Part shown: positions 43,800 through 56,577 of the stretch, piece by piece | Layout: every line of letters begins with the position of its first letter | Numbering within the stretch: the stretch's first letter is position 1 | Source of the DNA: Vicia villosa | Lineage: Eukaryota; Streptophyta; Magnoliopsida; Fabales; Fabaceae | Assembly: GCF_029867415.1 (NCBI RefSeq) | Contig: NC_081183.1 | Location: 140,081,951-140,145,950, forward strand | DNA length: 64,000 nt | Direction: 5' to 3' | Made by a program: the position numbers and the translations under genes | Notes under the pieces: model-generated | Database searches by the model: none | What the model was told of the DNA's origin: nothing | The model's input: the letters and a program-made list of their open reading frames with translations, nothing else

Positions 43800-45801
43800 T
43801 GTAATACCCCGTATTAATTAAATGCTCTAATGTATTAACTGACACTGAGGTTTTATCAATTGATACGATAGAGATACTTTTGGACATTAAGTTAGTAGTG
43901 TTAACTTAAAGATATTTCCTTATATCCTTTCCTTTTGTTTTCTTCTTCATTCTACACCAAAAAGCCAAAGATAGAGAGAAGAAGTAGAGAGAAGGAAGAG
44001 CAAAGGAGAAAGAGGAGAAAAGCTTGGATCTTCACCATTTCTTCGCCGAATCAACTCATCTTCGACATCAACGACTCTTAATCGAGGTGGGTTCTAGTTA
44101 GAAACTTATAGCTTTGATTGTGAATGAGAAATCATAAGTTTTGATTTAGGGTTTTGTATAGAGGAAATCTAGGTTTTGGACAAATTCATCAATGTTCATG
44201 AGCAAAGTGATTATAATCCATGAATAGATCAACTATAGTTTGTATCCATGCTTTAATCTGATTTGGAACAGGTTTAGATGGTTTTGAACCATGAAAAGTT
44301 GTGGGTGAACAGAACTGAGAACTGAATTCTCGCGCGCTTCGCGGCGCGAACGGGGCTGCGCGGCGCGAACTATGCAGGTTTTTGGGGGTTTTGCTTCTGT
44401 CTTCAGTACGCGGCGCGTACTGGGTGTCGCGGCGCGAACAGTTTGGAAATCTTTAGAGTTTGCTACTGCCAGAGGGTTCGCGGCGCGTAGATTAGTTAGC
44501 GGCGCGAACAGTGTTAGAAATTATAGTGGTTTGCTTCTGCCATAGGGTTCGCGGCGCGACCTAGTTGTTGCGCGGCGCGAACTGAAGCTTCCTTAACCAA
44601 TTTTTCTTAGATTAATGAACATTGTTTCAATCGTAACCTTCTAACCGTAAAACTGTTTTAACCGTCGTTCGAAGCAGTAATAGACTAGGAGTGTGTCCTT
44701 TATAGTGGTGTAGATTTTGGAACCATGAGGACGTTGTGCTCTTGGTATGATGCTTATGTACTCTATGATTATTGTTTGAGTTCTATTGCAGGTGGTTTGG
44801 TAATACCTTGTTATATGTGTTTATATCAAGAGGGTTAAATAACTACATTGTTATGTGAATAAAGCATAAGTGAGGAAAACTAGGAATTGTTAGGTTGTGT
44901 AGCTTAACAAAGAAACCTAGGATGAAACATTATATGGACATACGTGTTGGAATCTTATGAGGAAAGGCTAACAGGCCTAGTGGTTTGCGGAAGCGATCAC
45001 CATTGTTGATGTATTAATCGGAACCGTAGTATTTTCTTTATTTCTTTATTTTTCCTTTGAATGCTAACAGGCATTCACCGTGCAGAGAGGCACAATAATC
45101 TTGGCAGGTTTGATTCCCGCTTTTGTGTACGAATGGAACCTACGGGTAGAGACTTGTGATGGTGTACGGGCCATGTGAAGTGACGATTCATGGGGAAAGG
45201 CTCATGAGTCCGAATCCATGTCGTATGTCAAGATTTTTTCCAAAGGATCCATGACTCGTGCCACCTCCTAGACGTAGAAGGGGACGGGAATATGGGGATG
45301 CCTTGGTATTGGTTTCCGATTAATAATCTTGTGTTGAGTTGTTGAACTCTAAGTATGATTCCATATAATGTTAGTGTGAGAACTCAAGGTCTAGTTCCTT
45401 ATGACTTGAGACTTATAGATTAGAACCTTGTAAAGCCGAGAGGATCCATAGGATAGGGAACTCACTGGGATTTTATATCTCACCCCATTATATATTGATT
45501 TCAGGTACTACAGGTTCCGCGAAGGGTAAGGAGAAAGAAGTTTGATTTCGTTATTCCTTGTTCTTATTTTGGATATGGCGAAGCTTCCGTTGTGGAGTTC
45601 TTTTGAGATCATTGTCTGATCTAGTTCTTAGCTTTTATTTTGAACATCTTGTATGTATTATGCCATTGTGTAGAACTTTAGTATTTGGGCATTAATATGT
45701 ATAATGTGTTGTCTAGGAACTTATTGGTATTTCAGTACCAAATACTTGGATTCATGTATACTTATATGATTTGATGCATGTATTTATATATGGGTGTTAC
45801 A
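43800..45801 (+). mobile_element. 5' LTR of the Tekay-like element
   Basis: TGTAATACCCCG...GGGTGTTACA, 2002 bp. It contains eight CGCGGCGCG-type motifs arranged as four pairs (44340-44579), the most GC-rich patch of the region. Confidence 0.93.
44340..44579. repeat. Four pairs of CGCGGCGCG motifs in the Tekay-like LTR
   Basis: Pairs begin at 44340/44359, 44409/44428, 44479/44498 and 44550/44571, i.e. 19, 19, 19 and 21 bp apart. Most are followed by AAC; one is embedded in the near-palindrome GTACGCGGCGCGTAC. The second LTR carries the same set at 50930-51169. Confidence 0.92.
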
Positions 45802-45803
45802 GT

Positions 45804-45815
45804 TGGTATCAGAGC
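45804..45815 (+). other. Primer binding site of the Tekay-like element
   Basis: TGGTATCAGAGC, exact tRNA-iMet complement, two bases after the LTR. Confidence 0.93.
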
Positions 45816-45958
45816 AGGTCGTATCCTCGACCTAGCCATGAGATATTATAAGTGTTTCTTTCTGTCCAAGATGTGTTGTGTTCCCATGAGTTTTGTTGTG
45901 TTATGACTATGGCATTGAGCCTGATCAACTTAATCCCATTTTGATAACCTCCAGGAAC

Positions 45959-48900
45959 ATGGCGGACGGACGCAGGACTCGTGGTCGACCCCCCACACGA
46001 CCTCCACAAGTGAATACACCGGATGGCGGTGCGAATGTTCCATGGCCCCAGTTCATGCAACAGATGCAACAGCAGCAGAATCAGTTCATGCTGCAGATGA
46101 TGCAACAGATGAATGGCGGTCATAATGCTCCAGTGGTTGTGCCCGAAGCTGTAGGTGGGACTTATAGAGATTTCATTCGCATGAATCCTCCGGAATTTCA
46201 TGGTGGATTAGATCCTATAAAGGCGCATGAGTGGGTGGCCAATGTAGAAGGAATCTTTGAGATCGTGCATTGTAGTGAAGAGGACAAGGTAGTGTTTGCT
46301 TCTCATTCGCTGAAAGGTCCAGCTATGAGGTGGTGGAAGGGTGCTTCTGCTTTGATGATTACTCAGGGAGTACCTAAGGAATGGGAGAATTTCAAGACCA
46401 CTTTTATGGAGAAATACTTTCCTAGTTCACTGAGGACTAAGAAGGAGTTGGAGTTCCAGCAGTTAAGGCAGGACAATATGTCAGTAGCTACTTATGCTGA
46501 GAAGTTTGAAATTTTGGCTGCTTACTCTAGGCAGGCCGCGTATGCTCCTGATGAGGGTTGGAAGGTGAACCAGTTTCTGTTTGGTTTAAGGGCTGATATC
46601 TCACATAGTGTGTCCCAGAGGGAGTTCACTACTTATACAGAGTTGTTGCGACAATGTTATGTGGCCGAGACTAGTTTGAAGAAAGTTCAAGCTGAGGAAG
46701 ATTTGAAGAAGAAGAATCAACATGAAAGAGGAAGGCCAAGCCAACAATTTCGACCTAGGCCACAAGCTTTCAAAGGAAAGCAAGTGCAAGGTCCACGGTC
46801 TAGTGCACCTCCGGTGTGTCGTAGTTGTGGTAAGAATCACCTTGGAAGATGTGCCTTTGAAGGGGCGAAATGTTTCCATTGTCATCAAGAAGGGCATATG
46901 GCTAGGAATTGTCCTCAGAATAGGAATCAAGTTCAAGGAAGGGGTACTGGTAGAGTTTATACCTTGGATGCTAAGAAGACCAAGGGTGATAACTCTTTGA
47001 TTGCGGGTAGGTGTTTCATTAATGGGCATTCTTGTTTTGTTCTATTTGATTGTGGAGCAACACACTCTTTTGTGTCATTACAATGTATGAAGCGACTTGG
47101 GTTGCAAGCTACTCCTTTATTTCCTCCTATGGCGGTTACTACTGCTATGGATGAGATGGTAGAGACACCGTTGGTGTGTGAAAATTGTGTGTTATCTGTG
47201 GGTGGTAGGAATTTCCAGATTGATCTTGTTTGCTTACCACTTAAGAAGGTAGACGTTGTATTGGGAATGGATTGGCTTTCTACTAATTCGGTGTTCATTG
47301 GGTGTGAGGAGAAGTTAATCATTATTCCAACTGAAGAGGCTACTCCGAAGGATGTGTTGACTACTATACTAGAAGGTACGGTAGGTATGATTAATTTCTT
47401 GTTTGAGAAAGAGAAGTCTGTTCTGTTGGTTCTCACTAAGGAGACGGGTGACAAGTTAGAGGTTTCACAAATTGCTGTCGTTAGAGAATTTTCCGATGTT
47501 TTTCCCGAGGATGTCACTTCTCTTCCTCCGGAAAGGGAAGTGGAATTCTCTATTGACCTGGTACCGGGAACGGCTCCTATATCCGTTTCTCCGTATCGGA
47601 TGGCACCACTTGAATTAAGAGAATTGAAGGGGCAATTGGAAGAACTGATGGCTAAACATTTTGTGCGACCTAGTGTCTCACCGTGGGGAGCTCCAGTGTT
47701 GTTAGTAAAGAAGAAGGATGGTGGGATGAGACTATGTATTGATTACCGTCGGTTGAATAAGGCCACCATCAAGAATAAATACCCTTTGCCTAGGATAAAC
47801 GACTTGTTAGATCAATTGAAAGGAGCCTGTGTGTTCTCGAAGATTGATTTGCGGTCAGGTTATCACCAAATCCGTGTGAAGAACTCAGATGTGCCAAAGA
47901 CTGCATTTAGAACCCGTTATGGTCATTACGAATTCTTGGTGATGCCTTTCGGTGTTACGAATGCTCCAGCTGTTTTCATGGATTATATGAATCGGTTATT
48001 TCAGCCTTACTTAGATCAATTTGTGGTAGTCTTTATCGATGACATTCTTATTTATTCTCGTACTCCACAAGAGCACGAAGAACACCTGAGGATTGTTCTG
48101 TCGGTACTGCAAGAAAATCAATTGTTTGCTAAGTTAAGTAAGTGTGAGTTTTGGATGACAGAGGTAAGATTTCTTGGTCATGTTATATCTCAAGGAGGTG
48201 TGGCAGTGGACCCGACAAAAATTGAAGCGGTAATTAATTGGGAGAGACCGAGCAATGTCTCAGAAGTCCGAAGTTTCTTGGGCTTAGCCGGCTACTACAG
48301 AAGATTTATAAAAGGGTTTTCTCAATTGGCTTTACCAATGACTAGACTTACTCGGAAGGAGTGTCCTTATGATTGGGATTCGGGGTGTGAACGGAGTTTC
48401 ATGGGCTTGAAGGAAAGATTGACGACTGCTCCTGTTTTGATCGTTCCTGACCCAAATAAGTCCTATGAAGTATTTTGCGATGCTTCCAAGAAAGGATTAG
48501 GAGGGGTTTTGATGCAGGATGGTCAGGTGGTAGCATACACATCTCGACAGTTAAAGGTTCACGAAGAGAATTATCCAACTCATGATTTAGAATTGGCTGC
48601 GGTTGTTTTTACCCTAAAGGTGTGGCGTCATTACTTGTATGGAGTTCATTTTGAAATGTTCAGCGACCACAAGAGTTTAAAGTACCTATTCGACCAGAAG
48701 GAGTTGAATATGCGTCAGAGGCGGTGGATGGAATACTTAAAGGATTATGATTTTGACTTGAAGTATCATCCAGGCAAAGCAAATAAAGTGGCGGATGCTT
48801 TGAGTCGGAAGGTGTTAAAGAGGGCCGAATTGATGATGTCAGAGTATGCATTATTGGAGAAATTTCGAGATCTCAACCTTCAATTTGTTTGGACCCAAAA

Positions 48901-50347
48901 TGGAGTATTGATGGGAAACTTGAATGTTAATTCTACTTTGAGAAACGACATCCAACAAGCACAAGCGTCTGATACTAAGTTACAAGAGGTGTTGGTTCAA
49001 CCAGGTTTTACTCGAGCTACAGATGGGGTGATTATGTTTAATCAGAGGATTTGTGTTCCGGACGATGCGTTATTGAAAAGAAGGATTTTGGATGAAGCTC
49101 ACAAGGGTGCTTTCACGATACATCCGGGTTCTTCAAAAATGTACCAAGATTTGAAAGGGGATTATTGGTGGTCCGGAATGAAAAGAGATGTCGCAGTGTA
49201 CGTATCAGAGTGTGCGGTGTGCCAACAAGTAAAGATTGAACATCAAAGGCCGGGTGGATTGTTACAACCACTAGAGATTCCAATATGGAAGTGGGATAGT
49301 ATTTCAATGGATTTTGCGGTTAGTTTACCTCGTACTCAAGGTGGATATGATTCTATTTGGGTGATTGTAGATCGGTTGACGAAATCTGCACATTTCTTAG
49401 CCGTGAAGACTACTTACAAGGCAAGTCATCTTGCACGGTTGTTTATCGCAGAGATTGTGAAATTGCACGGTGTACCCTCTAGTATTGTGTCGGATAGAGA
49501 TCCAAAGTTTACTTCAAGGTTTTGGAGAGCTTTTCAGCAAGCGATGGGATCTAAATTATGTTTGAGCACGTCGAACCACCCTCAAACGGATGGTCAAACG
49601 GAACGGACGATACAAACCTTGGAGGATATGTTAAGAGCGTGTGTGCTTGAAAGTAGAGGAAATTGGAAGGAGCTTTTACCATTGATTGAATTTGCTTACA
49701 ATAACAGTTATCATGCGAGTATCGGTATGGCACCTTATGAGGCATTATATGGGAGAAAATGTAGAACACCGTTGTGTTGGTCAGAAATTGGTGATGATAG
49801 AATTTTGGGACCCGAAATTATTCAAGAGACCACGGACAAGATTAGAATGATTCGTGAGAAGGTTAAACAAGCACAGGATCGTCAGAAGAGTTATGCGGAT
49901 AACCGCAGGAGGCCTTTGGAGTTTATGGAAGGTGACCATGTATTTTTGAAAGTTACTCCGAGGTTGAGGTTGAAGGGACCGTTTAAGTCAAGGAAGTTAA
50001 GTCCGAGGTACGTGGGACCGTATGAGGTTCTAGAGAGGATTGGTGAAGTAGCTTACCGTTTAGCCTTACCACCTTCTCTATCAGAAATGCATGATGTTTT
50101 CCACGTGTCTCAACTGAGGAAGTTTATTCCCGATCCTCTCCAGCCGGGGTTACCAAATGCAATTGAGATAGAATCAGATTTGACTTTTGAACCCTTACCG
50201 AGCCGTATCGTAGGAAGAGAGACTAAAGTGTTACGCAACAAGGAGATTCCTCTTGTCAAGGTTCAGTGGGATGTGACGCATCCGGGCGATGCTACATGGG
50301 AACTTGAATCGGAAATGCGGGATGCTTACCCTCACCTTTTCAGGTAA
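45959..50347 (+). CDS. Gag-Pol polyprotein with chromodomain, 1462 aa
   Basis: The frame is open from 45893; I chose the ATG at 45959 because the Gag-like basic start ([12 protein letters not shown]) begins there. Domains: Gag ([12 protein letters not shown]...[18 protein letters not shown], about 122-240); CCHC knuckle [14 protein letters not shown] (305-318); protease [12 protein letters not shown] with catalytic Asp364 (Cys replaces the usual Ser/Thr of D-[ST]-G); RT ([32 protein letters not shown] at about 690-701); RNase H ([14 protein letters not shown]); integrase HHCC finger (His1048, His1055, Cys1085, Cys1088) and Asp1118, Asp1179, Glu1215 with D-35-E spacing; chromodomain ([19 protein letters not shown]) at the end. 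No stops. It directs reverse transcription and, through the chromodomain, targeted integration into chromatin. Confidence 0.95.
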   Translation: MADGRRTRGRPPTRPPQVNTPDGGANVPWPQFMQQMQQQQNQFMLQMMQQMNGGHNAPVVVPEAVGGTYRDFIRMNPPEFHGGLDPIKAHEWVANVEGIFEIVHCSEEDKVVFASHSLKGPAMRWWKGASALMITQGVPKEWENFKTTFMEKYFPSSLRTKKELEFQQLRQDNMSVATYAEKFEILAAYSRQAAYAPDEGWKVNQFLFGLRADISHSVSQREFTTYTELLRQCYVAETSLKKVQAEEDLKKKNQHERGRPSQQFRPRPQAFKGKQVQGPRSSAPPVCRSCGKNHLGRCAFEGAKCFHCHQEGHMARNCPQNRNQVQGRGTGRVYTLDAKKTKGDNSLIAGRCFINGHSCFVLFDCGATHSFVSLQCMKRLGLQATPLFPPMAVTTAMDEMVETPLVCENCVLSVGGRNFQIDLVCLPLKKVDVVLGMDWLSTNSVFIGCEEKLIIIPTEEATPKDVLTTILEGTVGMINFLFEKEKSVLLVLTKETGDKLEVSQIAVVREFSDVFPEDVTSLPPEREVEFSIDLVPGTAPISVSPYRMAPLELRELKGQLEELMAKHFVRPSVSPWGAPVLLVKKKDGGMRLCIDYRRLNKATIKNKYPLPRINDLLDQLKGACVFSKIDLRSGYHQIRVKNSDVPKTAFRTRYGHYEFLVMPFGVTNAPAVFMDYMNRLFQPYLDQFVVVFIDDILIYSRTPQEHEEHLRIVLSVLQENQLFAKLSKCEFWMTEVRFLGHVISQGGVAVDPTKIEAVINWERPSNVSEVRSFLGLAGYYRRFIKGFSQLALPMTRLTRKECPYDWDSGCERSFMGLKERLTTAPVLIVPDPNKSYEVFCDASKKGLGGVLMQDGQVVAYTSRQLKVHEENYPTHDLELAAVVFTLKVWRHYLYGVHFEMFSDHKSLKYLFDQKELNMRQRRWMEYLKDYDFDLKYHPGKANKVADALSRKVLKRAELMMSEYALLEKFRDLNLQFVWTQNGVLMGNLNVNSTLRNDIQQAQASDTKLQEVLVQPGFTRATDGVIMFNQRICVPDDALLKRRILDEAHKGAFTIHPGSSKMYQDLKGDYWWSGMKRDVAVYVSECAVCQQVKIEHQRPGGLLQPLEIPIWKWDSISMDFAVSLPRTQGGYDSIWVIVDRLTKSAHFLAVKTTYKASHLARLFIAEIVKLHGVPSSIVSDRDPKFTSRFWRAFQQAMGSKLCLSTSNHPQTDGQTERTIQTLEDMLRACVLESRGNWKELLPLIEFAYNNSYHASIGMAPYEALYGRKCRTPLCWSEIGDDRILGPEIIQETTDKIRMIREKVKQAQDRQKSYADNRRRPLEFMEGDHVFLKVTPRLRLKGPFKSRKLSPRYVGPYEVLERIGEVAYRLALPPSLSEMHDVFHVSQLRKFIPDPLQPGLPNAIEIESDLTFEPLPSRIVGRETKVLRNKEIPLVKVQWDVTHPGDATWELESEMRDAYPHLFR

Positions 50348-50378
50348 TTCTTAAATTCGAGGACGAATTTCTATTTAA

Positions 50379-50389
50379 GTGGGGGAGGA
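50379..50389 (+). other. Polypurine tract of the Tekay-like element
   Basis: GTGGGGGAGGA directly before the 3' LTR start TGTAATACC. Confidence 0.9.
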
Positions 50390-52391
50390 TGTAATACCCC
50401 GTATTAATTAAATGCTCTAATGTATTAACTGACACTGAGGTTTTATCAATTGATACGATAGAGATACTTTTGGACATTAAGTTAGTAGTGTTAACTTAAA
50501 GATATTTCCTTATATCCTTTCCTTTTGTTTTCTTCTTCATTCTACACCAAAAAGCCAAAGATAGAGAGAAGAAGTAGAGAGAAGGAAGAGCAAAGGAGAA
50601 AGAGGAGAAAAGCTTGGATCTTCACCATTTCTTCGCCGAATCAACTCATCTTCGACATCAACGACTCTTAATCGAGGTGGGTTCTAGTTAGAAACTTATA
50701 GCTTTGATTGTGAATGAGAAATCATAAGTTTTGATTTAGGGTTTTGTATAGAGGAAATCTAGGTTTTGGACAAATTCATCAATGTTCATGAGCAAAGTGA
50801 TTATAATCCATGAATAGATCAACTATAGTTTGTATCCATGCTTTAATCTGATTTGGAACAGGTTTAGATGGTTTTGAACCATGAAAAGTTGTGGGTGAAC
50901 AGAACTGAGAACTGAATTCTCGCGCGCTTCGCGGCGCGAACGGGGCTGCGCGGCGCGAACTATGCAGGTTTTTGGGGGTTTTGCTTCTGTCTTCAGTACG
51001 CGGCGCGTACTGGGTGTCGCGGCGCGAACAGTTTGGAAATCTTTAGAGTTTGCTACTGCCAGAGGGTTCGCGGCGCGTAGATTAGTTAGCGGCGCGAACA
51101 GTGTTAGAAATTATAGTGGTTTGCTTCTGCCATAGGGTTCGCGGCGCGACCTAGTTGTTGCGCGGCGCGAACTGAAGCTTCCTTAACCAATTTTTCTTAG
51201 ATTAATGAACATTGTTTCAATCGTAACCTTCTAACCGTAAAACTGTTTTAACCGTCGTTCGAAGCAGTAATAGACTAGGAGTGTGTCCTTTATAGTGGTG
51301 TAGATTTTGGAACCATGAGGACGTTGTGCTCTTGGTATGATGCTTATGTACTCTATGATTATTGTTTGAGTTCTATTGCAGGTGGTTTGGTAATACCTTG
51401 TTATATGTGTTTATATCAAGAGGGTTAAATAACTACATTGTTATGTGAATAAAGCATAAGTGAGGAAAACTAGGAATTGTTAGGTTGTGTAGCTTAACAA
51501 AGAAACCTAGGATGAAACATTATATGGACATACGTGTTGGAATCTTATGAGGAAAGGCTAACAGGCCTAGTGGTTTGCGGAAGCGATCACCATTGTTGAT
51601 GTATTAATCGGAACCGTAGTATTTTCTTTATTTCTTTATTTTTCCTTTGAATGCTAACAGGCATTCACCGTGCAGAGAGGCACAATAATCTTGGCAGGTT
51701 TGATTCCCGCTTTTGTGTACGAATGGAACCTACGGGTAGAGACTTGTGATGGTGTACGGGCCATGTGAAGTGACGATTCATGGGGAAAGGCTCATGAGTC
51801 CGAATCCATGTCGTATGTCAAGATTTTTTCCAAAGGATCCATGACTCGTGCCACCTCCTAGACGTAGAAGGGGACGGGAATATGGGGATGCCTTGGTATT
51901 GGTTTCCGATTAATAATCTTGTGTTGAGTTGTTGAACTCTAAGTATGATTCCATATAATGTTAGTGTGAGAACTCAAGGTCTAGTTCCTTATGACTTGAG
52001 ACTTATAGATTAGAACCTTGTAAAGCCGAGAGGATCCATAGGATAGGGAACTCACTGGGATTTTATATCTCACCCCATTATATATTGATTTCAGGTACTA
52101 CAGGTTCCGCGAAGGGTAAGGAGAAAGAAGTTTGATTTCGTTATTCCTTGTTCTTATTTTGGATATGGCGAAGCTTCCGTTGTGGAGTTCTTTTGAGATC
52201 ATTGTCTGATCTAGTTCTTAGCTTTTATTTTGAACATCTTGTATGTATTATGCCATTGTGTAGAACTTTAGTATTTGGGCATTAATATGTATAATGTGTT
52301 GTCTAGGAACTTATTGGTATTTCAGTACCAAATACTTGGATTCATGTATACTTATATGATTTGATGCATGTATTTATATATGGGTGTTACA
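50390..52391 (+). mobile_element. 3' LTR of the Tekay-like element
   Basis: 2002 bp, apparently identical to the 5' LTR; followed by the CCAAG duplication. Confidence 0.93.
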
Positions 52392-52396
52392 CCAAG
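52392..52396. repeat. Target-site duplication of the Tekay element, right copy
   Basis: CCAAG, matching 43795-43799. Confidence 0.93.
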
Positions 52397-53051
52397 ATTT
52401 CTAACCTAAGCAATGTGGGACTAAAGATCATTTTCAACTAACATACAATGTGGGACTTGACTTAGGAACTTTTTCAATTCATCTCCCTATTTTGGAATAA
52501 ATGACATAATGTTCCTAAAATCCCCCACTTGAATTTAAAAAAGTGTTTCAGAAGTAACGTCAAACGTTTCTAAGATTGTGCATAAGCAAAGGTGTCTACG
52601 ACTTAAACCTTTGTGTAGCAAGTAGGATTCCGATTCAACAAGAGTGACACTATTGTCTTGAACTCTATCTCAGACATCAGACCCGTACACAACCTTTTCT
52701 TAAGGTGTAATCTTAATAGCTCTTGCTTTAATGGCCATGCACGTGTATCCCGGTTTAGTGAAGGCTCTAGGAATTCTGCCTCGAAATTCCATAGGAACCG
52801 GCCTCAGTTCCACAATCACATAGGTGAGTCTATCAAGAGTACTCATGTAGCCTGGGTACTCCCTCATACAGAGTATAGATCTCATTAAGAGTTTATATTA
52901 TCTCATCCTCTTATTACTTCAGGATTCATGCTTCTTTTATTTACTCTAGCATGATCGCCTCATATTACTCGCAACTTGTTATTACCCATTGAACTTATTT
53001 CTTGGGATCTCCAGTCATTTAGGTCGGGTTACCATCATAAGCAACTCATTT
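52397..53051 (-). mobile_element. Copia B 3' LTR remainder, polypurine tract and 3' UTR
   Basis: Continuation of the LTR from 43799 to about 52505-52520, then a minus-strand G-rich tract (GTGGGGGATT), then about 500 bp of non-coding sequence up to the RNase H stop codon at 53052. The LTR edge is not sharp because no intact partner LTR reaches it. Confidence 0.6.
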
Positions 53052-54480
53052 CTATATAGGCATTAGCCCCATCTTTTTGGATATATTATGGACTTTCTCT
53101 CTAGCTAATCCTTTCGTCAAAGGATCTGCTAAGTTTTCATCAGTGCGTACATGATCCACTCTTAAAGCTCCTTTAGAGATACAATCTCTAAAGGCGTTAT
53201 GCTTTTTTCTTATTTGACGTCTTTTACCATTATAATAACGGTCCTCAATTTTTGCAATAGCCGCGGTACTATCACAGTGGATCAACCCAACTGGCATAGG
53301 TTTTTCCCATAAGGGAATCTCAGCTAGCAAGCATCTTAACCAACTTGCTTCTTCACTAGCATTTGTTAATGCTATCATTTCAGACTCCATTATGGACTGA
53401 GCCAGGATAGTCTGTTTCTTTGCTTTCCAAGATACAACTCCTCCAAATATGTTGAATATATAGCCACTAGTAGCTTTGGAATCACCTGACAAGGTATTCC
53501 AATATGCATCACTGTCTCCTTCAAGTACAGCAGGAAATCTCTGATAAAGTAGGCCGATATCTATGGTCTTTTTAAGGTACCTCAGGACTCGCTTAATAGC
53601 TTGACATTTCTCATTACTCGGTCTACTCGTATATCTGCGTACCAATTCTACGATATATGCAATGTCGGGTCTAGTACAATCAGTGGCATACTTAAGACTG
53701 CCATTGATGCTCGTATACTTTGTTTGTCTTACACTTTCACAAGTGTTCTTAAACAATTTCACACTTGGATCATATGGTGTCCACACAGGTTTACAATCAA
53801 AGTATTTATATTTCTTTAAGATCTTCTCCATATAGTGTGATTGATCCAAAGAAATTCCTAACTCGGATCTTGTGATCTTGATACCAAGAATCACACTCGC
53901 TTCTTCGAGGTCTTTCATATCAAAGTTGTTGCACAACAATGATTTCATAGCATTAACGGCCTGAATGTTTGATTCAAATATGAGTAGATCGTCTACAAAT
54001 AGACAAATGATAGTGCAGATGTGATTCTCAAATTTGTAATAAACGCATTTGTCACTTTCATTCATTTTATACTCATTCGATGTCATTAAGTTATCAAACT
54101 TTTCATGCCATTGTTTAAGAGATTTTTTTAATCCATACATAGACTTGTCTAACTTACAGACCTTGTTTTCTTGTCCATGTATCACAAACCCTTCCGGTTG
54201 TTCCATATAGATTTCTTCATCTAAGTCACCATTTAAAAAAGGATATTTTAACATCCATTTGATGTACTATTAAGTTATAAATAGAAGCTATTGAAATAAG
54301 TATCCTAATGGATGTAATCTTGGTGACTAGAGAGAAGGTGTCGAAGAAATCTATATTTTCTCTTTGCCTAAAACCATTGGCTATAAGGCAAGCCTTGTAT
54401 TTATCAATAGTTCCATCAGGTTTTAGTTTCTTTTTCAAAACCCATTTACATCTGATTGGTTTGCATCCAAGAGGCAAGTT
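53052..54480 (-). pseudogene. Copia B reverse transcriptase and RNase H
   Basis: Minus-strand pol C-terminus: 'KPIRCKWVLKKKLKPDGTIDKYKACLI', 'KITSIRILISIASIYNLIVHQMDVK', one frameshift near 54230-54250, then 'NGDLDEEIYMEQPEGFV', 'KSMYGLKKSLKQWHEKF' and the catalytic box CLFVDDLLIF (Phe replaces the Tyr of YVDD). RNase H follows, with 'SGYIFNIFGGVVSWKAKKQT', a 'QSIMESEMIALTNASEEA' box and a C-terminal 'VRTDENLADPLTKGL' box. The 400-residue stretch 54254-53052 is open, but the frameshift and upstream damage make the polyprotein non-functional. Confidence 0.87.
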
Positions 54481-56577
54481 TACTAAGTGTCAGGTCTTAT
54501 TAGACTTCAGAGAATCTATCTCATCATTAATAGCTTCTTGCCATAAGTTTGCCTACAGAGATGATAAAGCTTCTTGAAGATTTATTGAATCTTCTTCTAC
54601 ATTATAAGCCGCATAGTCAAGCCCATAGTATTTAGAAACTATTACTCTTTTACTTCGTCGGATTTCTGTTTCTACATTGTTGCTGCTTTCTGTGCTTCTT
54701 ATCACCAGAATGTGACTCGATTGAGTGCCCCCACTATTTCTCGATTTGAAGGGAAATTTGTATTCATAGAAATCAACATCATTTTATTCTATGATCGCTT
54801 TTTCATTTAGGTCATAAAACCTATATGCTTATTGTTTGTTGCATATCTAATGAATACACATTCATATGCTCTACTAGCGAATTTAACTCGTTTCGGATCC
54901 GGATTTCTGACATAAGCCAGACATCCCCAAGTTCTCAAATAAGACAAGATTGGTTGTCTTTTCTTTAATATATCATAAGGAGATATATTACTCTTTGACT
55001 TGGGAACTCTATTCAGGACAAAACAATTAGTCAATAACATTTTCCCACTAGTGAGGTGCGGCACCAAAATTCATCATAATTGCAACAACAAATTCATTAA
55101 GAGTTCTATTCTTTCTTTCTGCTTTACCATTCATTTCAGGAGAATATGGAGCAGTCGTTTGATATACAATTCCATGTTGTTTATAAAATTAATGAAATAA
55201 ACTAGAATCATACAGTTTACCTATCACTACAAATTCTTACAAAGTTCTTAAACTTATCAATTTCATTCACAAAAATATCATTTTTTGTGATGATGGTGTA
55301 CAAATCTACTCCAATAAACTGACTAAATCTTGCCTTATTTAGAAGATGAAGAAAAAACATAAACATGATTCTTTATAATCTCGGAAGCAAACATGACATC
55401 CTTCAAGATTGAAGTCTTTTCACAGGTGTGGACATCTTCCAACAACACTTTCTTATCTTTAGTATTTGTGTATGTTTTAAACGTAACACGATCATAGAAA
55501 ACACAACGAGAGATGCCTGTGTTTATCCACCAATCATCAGATCCATATACCATATTGATTTTGATGATCATGTGAATAAATTTTTCATTAGCCAGGTTAA
55601 CCAGTGCATTACGGGCTACACCAAGTTCAAGCATTACAGGCTACATCTCTTAGCCATATGACTTAGTTTTCCACAGTTGAAACAAAAGGAAAACAAAGTC
55701 ATTTCTTTGAGATGGTGGTTGTTGTCTAGTTGGAGAAATTGGGGCCATAGAAGGGTTCCCATTCTTAATTCGGTTCACAATATTCCGGTTCTAATTCTTT
55801 AATGATTTTCCATATGGCTTCAGAACCACACCGAATTTCTTTTTGTTGTTTAAAACAACAAAGACTTTTCTATTTAATCATGTCTCTGATATTCTTCTTT
55901 AATGAGAATAATCAATCTCTCAATTAAAAATAATTTTATTTTGTAACAAAACATAATTCTTAAGAACTTTCAAACTAGGGATAGTTTGTCAATAATAAAA
56001 GAAATTCGAATTGTTCTTATAAATACATACATTCAGTGATGATCTTATGAGCAATATTTTGAAGTTTGTGACTTTGAGTTTCTATGGACCTTTCAACTAC
56101 CATCTGATACTTCACGTAGCTGCTAAAATCATTCTTATGTTCTCCAGCTTCTTCAATGTCATGTTTTTCAAAGCCTCTTAAACATATTTTGAAGTATCAC
56201 AATTACTGTAATAGTCATACAGATCATTTGTGATTCCATTCAGAATGTTATAATCATTCTTTCTATAAGGTGATTTCTTTCCTAAGCTGTAAATTGTTCG
56301 CTTTAATCTGTGCAGCAGATTTAGCTTCAACACTATTACGTGTTCCTTTTGATCCTCAAATTTCTTACCGTTAGTTTGTTCGGTTGATCCAAAAGGAGCA
56401 ACAAAATGTCCTCGATCAAAATGTTAGCTTTCTTTTTCAACATTAAGAAGAAAATCAACATTTGTTCCCAACACTTGAAGTGACATCTCTCAAACATGAA
56501 CGGTTTGACAAAGAAAGTATGCGCAGAACTACCAATAATTTCTTCAGTAGCCATGGCAATTCGAAACGTCTTAAAAT
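54481..56577 (-). pseudogene. Copia B gag, protease and integrase remnants
   Basis: Right to left. The Gag start is MATEEIIGSSAHTFFVKPF (ATG at 56554), quickly broken. A degraded middle follows. The protease region at 55634-55335 has WWINTGISRCVFYDR, where the catalytic D-[ST]-G is now N-T-G. The integrase C-terminal region is at 55067-54807 (NRVPKSKSNISPYDILKKRQP, LRTWGCLAYVRNPDPKRVKFASRAYECVFI). Multiple stops and frameshifts; the integrase core is only partly readable. Confidence 0.8.

Larger units (their letters stand above)
43800..52391 (+). mobile_element. Complete Tekay-like chromovirus (Ty3/gypsy)
   Basis: Two 2002-bp LTRs (43800-45801 and 50390-52391), PBS, one long gag-pol frame, polypurine tract and CCAAG target duplications. 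The 'gaggacgaattt...agtgggggagga' 3' end and the C-terminal chromodomain are typical of the Tekay/Del lineage. The two LTRs appear identical, so the insertion is very recent. It sits inside the 3' LTR of copia B. Confidence 0.96.

Noticed and set aside
46601..47517. Minus-strand open frames of 142 and 186 aa
   Set aside because: Antisense shadows of the Tekay Gag-Pol gene.
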